A DNA stretch of 64,000 nucleotides, from assembly GCA_028023455.1 (NCBI GenBank), contig JAQFVV010000013.1:10332579-10396578 (forward strand), read 5' to 3'. Below are positions 46,773-59,973 of the stretch, one piece after another. The translations under genes were made by a program, and so were the position numbers. Within the stretch, counting starts at the first letter, position 1. Every line of letters starts with the position of its first letter. The stretch is from Epiperipatus broadwayi. Taxonomy: Eukaryota; Onychophora; Udeonychophora; Euonychophora; Peripatidae. The notes under the pieces were generated by a model. That model was not told where the DNA came from. It did no database searches and was given only the letters and a program-made list of their open reading frames with translations.

Positions 46773-48700
46773 TAATATATATATATTTTAGTGGTCAGAT
46801 TTGTATATTCATGTAACAAAACCTAGAGTCCAGATAAAATACCCTGTACCTGATCAAAATGGGATAGGAAGATCCCAGGCCCAACCAAGCTTCAATCTAT
46901 ATACTAGTGCTCAATGTTTTACCATCCTATGAATGACATTTCTGAGGTTACACATAGACCTTAATTTAATTTGTGAGACATTTCTGAACAGAGAGAAACA
47001 TGAGACTCAGGGCCTAACAACACAGGCAACACATAAACAGGTTACATAAATATACTAAACTTGAGATAATATTAATATTTAAGTATAATGCATATCAATC
47101 GTATTTAATGAGTAATTTAATTGGAATTAGGGTATGAGTAAAATGATAATGAAGATAAGGTAAATCTTAATAGGTTTTATTAATAATAATAATCAAATTA
47201 AAATAAAATAAAACAAAATTACAATCAATTAGAAATCAAATTATATAATCAATTTAATGCATATAGGCATCATATAATGAAATGAGATAATTTCACTTTG
47301 TTATATTCAATAACTTCATGCCCAATGAATAATTTATGTCTTTGAAAATTAATATGAAAATAATATTTTTATGTCATGGTTTGCCAACTGATAAAGTAAC
47401 AATGCTAGTCAGAGACATATATGAGTTACTATAGTGCAAGTATTGCAGCTGCTTAAGTTGAATTATAATATGATTTGAGTACAATAATAAAGCTTGGGAT
47501 TGATGTAAATCAGACTCAATCAAATAGATATTATCATGTTTTTGCATAAATCCTGAATATATTTTATACTAACGAAGATCAGGCTAAACTAGCATTACAT
47601 ATAGTTTACTATAAACATTTTACTAATTTTCAATAATAAGGTGGCAGTGTGGCTGTGCAATTATTTCTATATAATAGATATGCAGTATATTTAAGTCAAA
47701 AATCTTGCTAACAAATTAATTAATTAAAAAATATGTGCAGGGAATTTGGATAGGCTACTCAAGAGTCCTGGTCCTTTACCCCAATAACATGTTTGATACT
47801 CTTACCTGAATAATATGACCCCCAGGTATGATTTTGTGTCCACTGTTCTGCAGGTTTCTGATAAATGGGGATGGTTGCCACCATTAATCCATTGGAGATT
47901 ATCAAGGCAAGATATATCTATCTATATATCATAAATTCACTTCCACAATGCACAAAGACAAAATAACAAATATGTTAAAATTAATTAATTGTGCCTTAAG
48001 TCAGATAGCTAATATCTGCATTGCCATTGAAAGCCACTTCATAAATTAAGCATCTAATTATAATGCTATAATAAAAAGGACTAAATTAATAAATTAATAA
48101 TCCCATATAATAAATAAATTTCTATCCTCAATTAGATTCTATGAGGGGAGAAAGTATATTTGAAGGAATCTGAATAATACTATAAAATATACCTTAGCAC
48201 TATATCTCTATGACTAGACTCCCACTATCAGATAAAATTACTTTTAAAATACTAATTTACAATTAGAATATAGAAAATCTGAATAACTAATTAACGAATA
48301 TGAATCTAAATCAATCTACATTAGTATGATGATCGCAAGATGAGACATTATTCTTAATTAATGTAGGTTAAGATAAATAAGCATAATTTTAGGTTTATTA
48401 TACTGAAGATAGAAAGAATGCTATTCTTGGTAAAAAATTATTAAAATTAATATGCTCATTGTTTTGAGATACATTTGGCATATCACATATATAAGAAACT
48501 AAAATTTTAATACTTAAAATCAATAAAACATTATAGGCCTCACCACAAGCATGAAAGGAAAATATAGGTTTATATTATTAAATGATTATAAAGTGTATAT
48601 TTTAACATCTGTAACAGTAGAGAATTTACAGATTCAAAATTAGAGATTTAGGCAAGTAATTATTAGTGACTCTAGATTTATTTTAGACAACAGTTTAGAA
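46773..48700. other. AT-rich DNA without a gene
   Basis: No motif found. A less AT-rich patch at 47740-47910 (caagagtcctggtcctttac and onward) looks like older non-repetitive sequence but has no ORF. Confidence 0.55.
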
Positions 48701-49020
48701 ATTAACTTTGAATGTTTCATTTAGGTTTATAATAGCTATAGCTTTTAAGTTAAAAGTTCAAATTCATTTTAGAGTTTTTGGTAGTGATATTAGGATTTTG
48801 CCTACAGTTCTGGTAGCAGCTTGTCTGTTGGGACTTCTTGGCAGTGAGTTTGGTAGCAGAAATTCTCAGGATAGGCAGCATTACAGCAGCCATTATCAGA
48901 AATGTCTTCCATCACTAGAATGGCTATGTGCCCTTTGGCACATAAAATGGAGATCACCATTCTATGGGACTAGACTTTGAGAACAGTACCTCCCACCTGC
49001 CCTACTCAATCATGTCAAAA
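48701..49020 (+). other. GC-richer island with an unrecognised 90-aa ORF
   Basis: 48708-48980 is open on the plus strand and its 3' two thirds are clearly less AT-rich than the surroundings. The translation (Leu-Gly-Leu-Leu-Gly-Ser-Glu, later Trp-Leu-Cys-Ala-Leu-Trp) matches nothing I know, and there is no splice or start context to support a gene. Could be an unknown repeat. Confidence 0.25.
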
Positions 49021-49658
49021 TTCAAACTGCATGGATTATGTTAGCAGATGCTTCAAAGATTTTACTAAGGTTTTTACATGGAAAAATTTAGCCTATTTAT
49101 ACTCACCTTTCATTAAATTATATTTTTAATAACAATTTTTTTTCCAGTGAGACAAGCAATTAGCACCTTTAAATTTTATATTTTTAAGCACCAAAGATAA
49201 ATCCTGTCTTTTGTATTATTTCTTGACCAGGATGTTTTCCAAGATTCAATCATTTATTTTCCCACAAGATTTTAGCAATCGATACAGTTGGTTAAATTTT
49301 GTTTACAAGATGAAATATATTTTCAACAAACATTTATTGTCTTTATAATTTTCCAATTTTATCATCATGCCATCCTAAAACAGATGTGCAGGGTGTGATT
49401 TTATTTTATAGATTATTTTTAATTAAATTTAGAAATATAGTAAATGATCGAGTAACAAGACACTATATATGTATGATGGTGGTATAGGTAATACACATAT
49501 GTACATGCAATTTAAGGAAGTTAAAATACAAACTGATTTATACACTGAATTAAATTATATTTTAAACTATATATATATTACTTTTAAATAAATATATTAC
49601 TATTCTAATCTATATATAACAATTAGATTACAGGCATTGATACTTGCAATACATATAC

Positions 49659-49735
49659 GTGACCCTACTTAATTGAATAGGCATCTTAAAAGGTTCTTTT
49701 AAAGGGTTCAAACCTGACATAGATCGGTCTGTTGG
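49659..49735 (+). repeat. tRNA-like relic
   Basis: A B-box-like gggttcaaacc (49704-49714) lies about 40 bases after an A-box-like tacttaattgaatagg. Arms pair poorly, so it is a pseudogene or SINE head at best. Confidence 0.3.
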
Positions 49736-52343
49736 AAATAGCTAGGTGAAATGAATATGACAGAGCAAACATACTATTTCATAATATATATATTAGTAGT
49801 ATTAAATCTTTATCGATGCATAAAATATTTTTATAATATCAATAAGTCAGCAATTTGTTTTTTACAAAAATTTATTTTAGTAAAAAATGAATATTTAAAA
49901 AGCAATTGCTTATTTTTCAACATTAATAACAAAGACCATGACTTTTCACGTTATTATGACAAGGTAAAGTTTTGCTATTATTTGTTAAGTTCTCTCTCTG
50001 AAGACAGATTAAAAAAAATAGATTACTTAATGATCATGATGGAAAGTAGAGAGGTATAGCTTACTCTTAGTTAGTTGAATTTGGTTAAGAAATCACATTT
50101 AAAATCTCAGCCTAAACATCAGTGAATTCTAATATCAAGATGAATTTACTTTAATATACATTTAATAACTTATTTTTATAGTAAATTAAATCCAAATACT
50201 AATTATAACAGTTCACAAATCATATTCATCATTTTGTAATAAACTTTCAAATGATATCCACTTTCTCATATGATATGCCAATCTATTGGACACAAAAAAT
50301 GTTATTATTAAATACATGATTACAACAATTCAGATGTCTTTTCTTAATGCATTATTTTTTAACAAACGTGAAATCAACATCCATTTTTCATATTAATACT
50401 AATCTATTAGTCAAATAAAATCCAATCTAATTTGCTTCATGAATAAGTTTTTATTGTCAACATTAGATATTTAATAGCAATAGAATATTTATGGGTCTAT
50501 TAAAATTATTAGATTTAATAACATACACAAAAAATAACATCATATTTTACATTTATTTTAATTTCATATAAGGATTTTTGATTAATTGTCATAAGTCATA
50601 GAGAGACTATACAATAAATTAGATTAATAATAATAATAAAGTACATAACTGAATTGTTTATGGTTATTTATGTTGCTTTTAATAGTGTCTCCATTTAAAA
50701 ATACACAATAATGAAATCTATTATATAATACAACACTACTATAAAATACAAGTGAATCTAGAAGTGTTCTAAAGTATTAAATAATATGTTTTAATAGGAT
50801 ATTTTTCTAAAATATCTAAAAAAAGTCACTTTTTTTTTTAGATTAGAATTGGCTGTTACAGTAGGAAGCTAGTCAATGAAAAATTTCCTCAATTATAGAG
50901 TAGCTTGAAAGTGAGTAATCAATGACAAAGTATATTTCTGGTAGGCAATTGGCTCAGTTAATGAATTATATTACTGACAAGCAATAGGTTGAATATTAGA
51001 GCACCTTGTTGAGAAATTGATTATTGGAAAAACAATTTGCTGATTAACAAAAGTTAATGAATTAATTTATCTGGGAAAAATGAAAAACATTAGTCTAAAA
51101 TAATGCTTCTATATTCCAATAAGTTTATAATATACATGTTAACATTAGTTTAGTAGGAGTGATTTTTTCCAGCCAAACAGATCTTAGTCATAGAAAGCAA
51201 AAAAAAAAAGGAAAACTAAAATTATTAAATTGGGAGAAGACTTAATGGACTAAAATTTTCCTGAATCATACTTCCACAATGTCAGATTATTAAAAATGAG
51301 TATGTAGAGGATTTTTAATGGTCATATTACTGATTTTGATAGCAGGTAAGTAGGTAAAAACATATTTATAAGACTAGTCAGTGTAGTAATTATTTCACAC
51401 TTATGATAGAAAGCAGGTATTTATTTCAAATTAAATTAAAATGAATTTAAAACATCCCAAATTGAATTATATATTTGTTTTAGTAATAAACATAATTCAT
51501 GATTATTTATTGTTTTTATGAGATTTAAGCCACATTCATTTCATGGATTCCTAGTCCTATTTACACATTCTCTAAAATATATAAAAAAATATATACTTCT
51601 ATTTACACATGTTTTGTAATACTTTATTGATAGCTTCCATAGTTTTGATTGAATAGCAGTATTTTTCAGAAAATTGAAAATATTTAAATTTATTTCTTTC
51701 AAATTATGATTGTAAAATTTTTCAAATTTCTGATGAAGTCTGCTAATCACTTGAAACTGTTAATAAACTATTATGGTTTGACAGAAATAGAATTTTTGAT
51801 GTCACTAATTAGCAAATTCATTGAAACTGTCAATAAAGCTTTATTTAAAAATATGATTATGAGAAGTTTGAATTTTTTTGTGAAAATCTGTTTGGAAACC
51901 TATGCTCAGTAAGAATCAGAAAATTGATTTTTTAGTAATAAATATAACAATAAATCCAAACAATATTTGTTTGTGGAAAGACAATTTGAATATGCACCAT
52001 AATGATCTGTTTGATAAAATGCTATTGAAGACTGTAGAAGTTTTTTGCAGAAATATTTCAGTTGAAATTATATTATTGAAATATATTCAGAAGATAGTGC
52101 AACAGTTATTTTTTTTAAAAAAAAAAATTGTCTGGAGGTTTAAATCAATACTAATTTACTTACTCATAAAAAATACTAAATTATACTTCAATGTAAAGAC
52201 TTATATAAAAGGTAAAATCAATTCAAAAGCAATAAATTACATAATTATTTACAACTTATTTTTAATTGATATAAATAAACTATAAAAGATATTGAAAAAT
52301 TAATTAAATTAAAAGTAAATAAATATTATAGAATCAATAATGG

Positions 52344-52388
<45 letters not shown>
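52344..52388. repeat. (AT)n microsatellite
   Basis: Uninterrupted AT dinucleotides over more than 40 bases. Confidence 0.95.
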
Positions 52389-52396
<8 letters not shown>

Positions 52397-55300
52397 AAAA
52401 GAAATTTTTACATTACATAGTTTTGTTTATTAAATTTATTGGCCAAAGGCAAGTTTGAGTACCTATGATTATAATATTTGATTATTATATAAATAGTAGT
52501 TTGTCATCTTCTCTTTTTAACTCAATTTAATATAAAATATTAGTATTTAAAGCTATATTATAAATTTTACATCATTAAATGCAGTAATAAGTAATTATAT
52601 AAATTGTTTGGAAGATCATATGATGCTCGAGTGCCATAGCAGCAAATTGAGCACTTAATAATTTTGATCAATTAATTCAAGCAGAGTTTTTTTAAATTAG
52701 ATATTCAGTTGAAAATTGATCTATAAATCTTCAACTCTGAGACTGCAAACTACACAGGGTATTAGTGAGAATCATATGTCCATAAGATGATTTAGAAATA
52801 AAAATTAAATTACTACTTTATCAAAAAAAAACTGTAACTATTGATTCTTACTATAATATTCAGAATATATATATATTCAAAGCATAGTAGTACATATGGA
52901 GTTCAAATTTAGACAGGATTTTTTTTTCAGATTGTCAACCATTATTTAATCCAGCTAGCCAACCATTATTAGTTAATAGATAATAAAACAGCTGTAAAAC
53001 TCCTCAAATCTTCACCATTGTCCAATTGGAAAGTCAGTAAGTAAACTATAATCAAATTGTTTATTGCTCAGAATTTATAAACAGTTTGAGACATGAATCT
53101 TGGTCTCCAGAGTCCATCATTTTAGCACTGCCTTGAACTTATGCAAGATGTTGTTGTATTTGTTACAGCACAAAAGGTAAATGACTTTCAAACAGTGAGC
53201 AAAAATAAATAAATTATTTGCTAAATAAAATAATTTTTATTATTTATAATTAATCATTAATTTTTTTAAAAAAAGGAACAAATATGTATATAATTTAATA
53301 TCAAAAATATTATATTCCTTTTAATAAATCTTAGTAAATACTTTTGGTTAACTTTAGGCAAGTTTTGATATAACATGGATAAAAACATATTTTAATATTG
53401 GAATTATTGTTTGTGATTGTTACTAATAATCTTTAATATGCAAAGTTTTTTTATTTGCTTTAAAATATGAAGATATTCTGAGATAAGCTCCAACTCAAAA
53501 GTTTTATGCACAGACATTAATTCCAGATTTCATATAAATAAGACATAGTTAAAGGTTCATGTCAAATATTACAAGTTTATTTAATTTTCTCATATTTTTT
53601 ATAATAATGAGAATTAATTTAATTAAATATTTTTTATTTATTGAATGATAATATAAAAATTTGAAACATTTTAAAAATAATAATATGAATATTTATAATT
53701 TGTTAAGAAGTATTTATAAAAGAAAGAGAAAAGTATAAGATAAAATAATTTTTCTTTATTGTCTCATTTCAATAATTTTACTTACTAATTTTAATTTTGA
53801 AAAAAAAAAAAATAGTACTAAGAGATTTTTTTTCTCTTTAATAAGTTATTGAGAAGTTTTAATTTTAACTTTTAAAAAAATAATAATAATAAGAGATGGT
53901 AGGTTTTAACATTTTTGGTTAAGAGATTTTGTTTTAATTAATTAAAATTGTTTTTTGTTCTACTTTTATCTCTTTCTAAAACAAAAGCTAATGGTTCTTT
54001 TAAATTAAAAGGTGATTATAGAATTATCTCAATTTTTAGCAGAAGAGAAAAACAACTACAGTGTGGTTTTAATTAAAAAAGAAAGGAAATAAAATAACCT
54101 TTTGTAAAAATAGACTCAATTGGTCTGGGGTTTAATGTGGGAAAGTTTGGGAGGATTTGTGATTGAATACAGATTGTTTCAAAAAATAAGATAGGGAGAG
54201 GTTAGATTAATAGACCTCACTGTTTTGTGAACAACAATCATTCTTGATGCAACTGATGAAGGAAACAGTAGCAGTTATTCCTGATCAAGCTATTGAAAAA
54301 AATAATATAAGTAGTTAGTCTTTATTCACTTGGTAAAGAAAACAATAGCAGATGTTACACTGTAAAAAGAACAATAAGATGTACTTTTAGTATTCTAAAG
54401 TAAAACTCATCTCACTACAAGTAAAAAAAAGTTTTCTAAAATGGTTTTAAAGAACACCATATGCTAAATTTTAGCTAGAAGCTGAGCATAATTAAAACTC
54501 ACCATGTAACTTGTTTACTAAAAAAAATATGGAAGAATAGCCCTGATGTAATCTGCAGCAAGTCATGTATCCATCTAAGAGCATAAATGTCTCTTTTCAG
54601 ATATTTGCCAACCTGGAAAATTGTGTATTGAAACAAAGTAAATAAATTCATTATGTGTTTTAGCTTGACCTCAAATTAGTAGATTCATTATGTGTATTAG
54701 CCTTTACTATAAATTATTATATTGAAAAAGTAAAGAAATTCAGCCTGTGTGAAACCTAAAAATATTTTATTGTAAAATGGATAACTTTAACTGTATATAT
54801 TATCTAGAAACATGTTTAACGGAGAAGCTTATAAGAAGAAACCAATGTGGAAAAATCTGAAAATTACAACCACCAAAGAAGAACTAAAAAAAAGCAAAAC
54901 CATGGTAAGCTAAGATATTATAATGTTCACATTATATTTAGATTTATAGTTGAGTTTTAAATAAGTAATAATTAATGGTAATAAATAATTACTAGTATTT
55001 ATTTAATTGAAACATGTTTTTTTTCTTTTTTTTTCCAAAATTTAATTCTATATGACCTTTTCATTTTTCATAAGGAACAGAAAAGAGGAGTTTAAGTTAA
55101 TTTAAATGTTCTTAATTTTTGAAATGTTATTTTATAATTTTAATTATTAAAGAGGGAAATAATTTTGTTTAAAGTTAAGATTAAATAATTAGATTAGTAA
55201 AAATTAACTGGTTAATTATATTTGCTATATAAAATTGTATGTTGATGATGAAAATAAATTTAATTTGGAATTGTCATATTATCATTTTTAAATTTTTTTC

Positions 55301-58300
55301 TTAATGAATGTTTTAGTTAATTTATTAAATAACTGTTTAAAAATTGTGTTAAAGTCTTTATTCCTTCAGCTATTTGTTCTATGAATTGGCAATGTGTGAC
55401 TTGTTTTCATTACTGCATAATGTTTTGGGGAATTTAAAATTGTCCCTATTCAAATTAATAGAATATGCTTAAATGATTATATTTTTTTATTTACAATTCC
55501 TAAGATCTTGTAATCTTATACTCTAGATGGCAATAATGGTTAATTTATTTATATATGAAGCTTTATGTTTGTGTTTTAACACTCATATAATTCTTTGGAT
55601 AGTGAAAAGATATCACCTTTAAAGTTTATTCACAACACTTTCTTTTTTAGATTAGAAATTAATTTATAGTGCACTGCACCATCATGGTGACATACATTGA
55701 TTATAATCAGTGAGTTTCAGGATCCCAGCATTTTTTTATATTATAATAGATTAGCATTCAAGAACATGAATGCAAAAGATTGTTGTTTATCATTCCCTAA
55801 GTGGCAGTGTATAAATAATGAGCCTGTTTATAGTGCACCTCTTTTAATTCCAGTCATAAGGAATGATTGTTTATTATTGATGAGATTAATTATTTTTGTG
55901 CAATGTTGATGATACAGTTTATAAGTACAGTTGTTATAACTACTTATATTGTTATTCCTGTGCTGATTTTTATGATTCTTATTTTTTATTTCTTCATGAT
56001 TTTTATATTCATTTGTTTATATTTAATTGTAATGTTTGGACCTGATGATGTTTTTTTATCACACCATTTCACACCATATAACTTTCTTCATTCATATCAT
56101 TATAATATATATATATATATTGGTGGCATGTGTATGCATAAAATTCCATTTTTATTTTCTTAAATTGTTAATGTTTTTAACATTTAAAAATATTTTAATG
56201 ATAATAATAAAATATTACATTTAACATTGTTGGGCATTTAGCATTTTCAATTAACTTGTTGCCTCCTTTGTAAACCATATTTAATCTTTTTTAATATCTT
56301 TTTTTAAGATAGAAAAAGTTTATTATTTATTAATAGTAAATATGAAAAATTAAAATAAAAACTTGTACATTTCAAAAATTTTTCCTGCATAAATAAAAAT
56401 TAAGATAGATAGTATCAATCTGAATTTAATCACTCTCTTTACTTGGAACTCATTTATCCTTAGATTCGTCAGATATGGGGAGGAGATAAAAAGATTAAAT
56501 AGTATATCAGTACTGTATATAATGCAAGAAATACTAAATAATATCAATGTTTCGAAAATACTAGATGAATTTGCAAGTAAAACAATCAAGAAAATTTTTT
56601 ATTGAACTTTTTATTCCACCTTATTTATTTTTCTTAAAATATTTTACAAATTTGTTGTAATTTTCATTTTCATACATTTTTATGCCTGATGTTATTTTAA
56701 AGAAAAATGTATAAGAATAAACTTTGATTTACAAGTATCAAATATTCTGTTCTTACATTTTTATTGACAAATCACTGCGGATAAATACATTAACAATTAT
56801 TACTGATCATATATTGGACTAGAGATTATGATCAATAAAGATATAAAATGTGAAAGATTAAATTGTTAAAGATTAATGTAACTGTTTCTAATTAAACTTA
56901 TTCATATGTTTGAAAAAGACATAAAAGGTGGAAGTTTTAAATATTTTTATATTTATGTGTATTAAAAAACTGCATATATTATACTTATTATAGAGAATAT
57001 AATGTCTGTAACGTCATTGATACAGGGAAATTATCATGCAATTAAATATTAACTCACTTCTTAAGAGAATGGAATATAATAGCACTAAGAAAACAATAGC
57101 TACATATAAAAACAATTTAATGATTTTCATTCACAGAAATATATGTGAAATACATCTCATATTTTATAATGAAAAACATGCCATACTTATTATTTTTAAA
57201 AAGACAAGTATGTGAGGGGGGGGTGTATATTTGCATAAGCATAATAATTATATATAATGTTTTTAAAATTCAAAGTTAAACATTTTAGACTTATTTATGT
57301 TCAGAATAATCTTTATTTTAATTTTTATAAAAAAAAAATCCATGTTTCAAGATTTTATAAACTTAATTTTGTTTTTTTTTAAGATACTGTTTTCTAAAAG
57401 AAATCTTTTGATTGACATTTGTCTTGTACAAACATGACTGTCGTTGTGCTGGGCACAAGAATGTGGGTGTAAAAGAGATGGCGTGTTGTAGTTACTCTTA
57501 CAAAGCTTTTATTTTTATTAGTGCTTTATGCATGTCAATAAAGTACAGCAAAATTTCAAGTAATTCATTTTCTTAATAAAATAAATAATGTATTGTAACA
57601 GGAAGAAAATAAGAATAAAATATAAATCATTGTGATAAAACTGATTCACAGAAATAGCCACTGAAGCACTTTTATGAAATTAAAGTAAAAAGAGTTATTC
57701 ACATTCATCCATGATAAAATATTATTTCTAAAAACAATGTTTTCAGGTCTTCACTCAGTATCACACACACACACACAGGAATAGAAAGCAGAGTACTATA
57801 TATAAATCATCATGAGATATGTATTTATTATGACAACTATGATTTGTCACTAGTTAGTCTGAGAAATTTATGGAGTTTTTTTTTGGAGTGGGGATAACAT
57901 TAAATAATCAACTGGTTTGTTGCTTAGGAGTTCATTATAAGTTTAAGCATCCTTTATGACAAAGTTGATCTTTAATTCAGGGACTTTGAGTTCTGGAGTC
58001 TGTTACTGGACTACTGGACTAAACCATATTAGACAAAATAATAACATTTATATAGAGCTATATTGAGGGCAAAAAGAGCAGATGAAATATCAAAAAAAAA
58101 AAAAAAATGAATGTAATGATATTCATTGTATTTTACTTTTTGAAATCTAATAAAAAATAATAATAGAATGAAAGATGAATGGAAGTCACCATCTACTAAA
58201 CATCACATGATCACTATCTCATACTAGCACAATAATTGTTATTAAACAATTCAAAATACAGCAAAACTCTCCATATAGTAGTGCCATCTTGTGCTAACAA

Positions 58301-58365
58301 GAGCAATCAATGGATGCCAGAAGGCTTGTGCATAAAATCCCTATCTAGTGCCTACTCATTCAATA

Positions 58366-58407
58366 TCCCCAGACTAGTTTCTGGCTTGTGGCCTTCATCA
58401 GTGAGGA
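58366..58407 (-). ncRNA. Hammerhead ribozyme, type I, family U (antisense arm)
   Basis: On the minus strand: stem I TCCTCA (complement of 58402-58407) with TGGGGA (complement of 58366-58371), six pairs; CTGATGA (complement of 58395-58401); stem II GGC/GCC with loop CACAA above an A/A mismatch; GAAA; palindromic stem III ACTAGT; triplet GTC (complement of 58372-58374), with the cut after the C. All core nucleotides are present. Confidence 0.85.
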
Positions 58408-59145
58408 GCCTTGGATCTGAGAGCACTGCACCTAGATCTTAGGATCTAATGCAACCCTCCAGCACCCACCTTTTAACTCTATTTAACTACAAAACTATGA
58501 GAATGAAATTGAAAACACTATTAATATTTTCAACCCAAGCTCAATAGCTTATATAGTCATATAGGTCTGAACTCAATTCAGTACCCATACATTGTGGTGT
58601 CTTTGGCTCTTTAACAACCATAGCCACCACTATCCTATTAGGCAGGATTGGTGTTAAACCACTAAACATCACATGATCACTATCTCATACTAGCACAATA
58701 ATTGTTATTAAACAATTCAAAATACAGCAAAACTCTCCATATAGTAGTGCCATCCTGTGCTAACAAGAGCAATCAATGGATGCCAGAAGGCTTGTGCATA
58801 AAATCCCTATCTAGTGCCTACTTTGCTGTATTTTGAATTGTTTAATAACAATTATTGTGCTAGTATGAGATAGTGATCATGTGATGTTTAGTGGTTTAAC
58901 ACCAATCCTGCCTAATAGGATAGTGGTGGCTATGGTTGTTAAAGAGCCAAAGACACCAAAATGTATGGGTACTGAATTGAGTTCAGACCCATATGACTAT
59001 ATAAGCTATTGAGCTTGGGTTGAAAATATTAATAGTGTTTTCAATTTCATTCTCATAGTTTTGTAGTTAAATAGAGTTAAAAGGTGGGTGCTGGAGGGTT
59101 GCATTAGATCCTAAGATCTAGGTGCAGTGCTCTCAGATCCAAGGC

Positions 59146-59187
59146 TCCTCACTGATGAAGGCCACAAGCCAGAAACTAGTCTGGGGA
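59146..59187 (+). ncRNA. Hammerhead ribozyme, type I, family U (sense arm)
   Basis: Stem I TCCTCA (59146-59151) with TGGGGA (59182-59187), CTGATGA (59152-59158), stem II GGC/GCC with loop CACAA, GAAA (59172-59175), stem III palindrome, and cut predicted after 59181 (GTC). The copy at 10.9 kb has T-A where this one has A/A at the base of stem II. Confidence 0.87.
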
Positions 59188-59854
59188 TATTGGATGAGTA
59201 GGCACTAGATAGGGATTTTATGCACAAGCCTTCTGGCATCCATTGATTGCTCTTGTTATCACAAGATGGCACTACTATATGGAGAGTTTTGCTGTATTTT
59301 GAATTGTTTAAGTCACCATCTACTTAATTTAGTTATATAATGTCTAATACTGAATTAAATAAATTAATCTTTCCATACCACTGACATAAGCAACTTTTAA
59401 ATTGAATTACACTTAATTGGGATATAGTAGGATAGGCAGTATTTGGAAAATTAAATTTGTAATTTGTTTTCCAAAACAAAAACAAAAAATGTGGATATAG
59501 TTTCTATTATGTATTTTAAGCAATTCGGATCTTCTCATTACCTTATACTCTAATAAAGAATTGTTTGATAAACTCTATAAGCTTAGGTAAGTAGTTTAAA
59601 TAGAAAAGAGTTCTCACTTTCTACATTTTTCATTAATTTATCTTCACTATTTTTACTTTTCAGATTTCATTATATTATATATATATATATATATCATTAA
59701 AAAATAGATCTGTACTCAATTTCACTTTCTTCTAGAAAACTTTACAACATAAGTATACATCTCCCCCCTATATTTATTTTCTTCTATTCTGCTTTGCATT
59801 CTTTTCTTCATATTGGTTATGCATCTTAATCTCTCCTCACTAATATCTCTATTT

Positions 59855-59961
59855 TTTTTTTAAAGTGTCATAGCATCGGCCGGGACGCGAACCCGCAACC
59901 CGGGCAACTGCCTGCAAGTGCAAGGCAGTCGCGCTGACCTCTTGACCACCAATGCAAGATG
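59855..59961 (-). mobile_element. Short tRNA-Gly-derived SINE with target-site duplication
   Basis: On the minus strand the tRNA-like head (59955 down to 59873) has a 7-bp acceptor stem GCATTGG/CCGATGC and B box GGTTCGCGTCC, with an unusually long middle part. A short tail (atgacacttt) and poly-A (the T run at 59852-59861) follow. The flanking 12-mers atatctctattt (59843-59854 and 59962-59973) are identical. Ends and tail plan match the copy at 7753-7844, so both belong to one minimal SINE family. Confidence 0.8.
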
Positions 59962-59973
59962 ATATCTCTATTT

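Larger units (their letters stand above)
49021..58182. other. AT-rich DNA without a recognisable gene
   Basis: Nine kilobases of low-complexity sequence. ORFs up to 127 aa (51902-52285) are Lys/Ile/Asn-rich and without motifs. It contains a tRNA-like relic (49659-49735), an (AT)n tract (52344-52388) and a CA tract (57763-57776). Confidence 0.55.
58198..59309. mobile_element. Hammerhead-ribozyme foldback element (family U), copy 2, best preserved
   Basis: 1112 bp flanked by a perfect 15-bp direct repeat aagtcaccatctact (58183-58197 and 59310-59324), which indicates insertion with target duplication. Unit 1 is antisense to its ribozyme (58198-58663) and is followed in direct tandem by a partial second antisense unit (58664 to about 58822; period 466 bp). 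The strand then switches and one sense unit runs to 59309. Arms of about 490 bp (58245-58735 and 58823-59309) are almost identical inverted repeats. No ORF. A 10- to 15-bp duplication is typical of target-primed reverse transcription, so an RNA route with strand switching is likely. PLE machinery is a candidate helper by inference. Confidence 0.88.

Noticed and set aside
51902-52285. 127-aa ORF as a host gene
   Set aside because: Almost entirely Ile, Lys, Asn and Leu from AT-rich DNA; no domain, and it sits in a low-complexity tract.
54251-54275. CTGATGAAGGAAAC, like a hammerhead core
   Set aside because: Nothing between CTGATGA and GAAA can form stem II, and stems I and III are absent.
56041-56060. 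CTGATGATG motif
   Set aside because: Followed by a T run, with no stem II or GAAA. Chance match.
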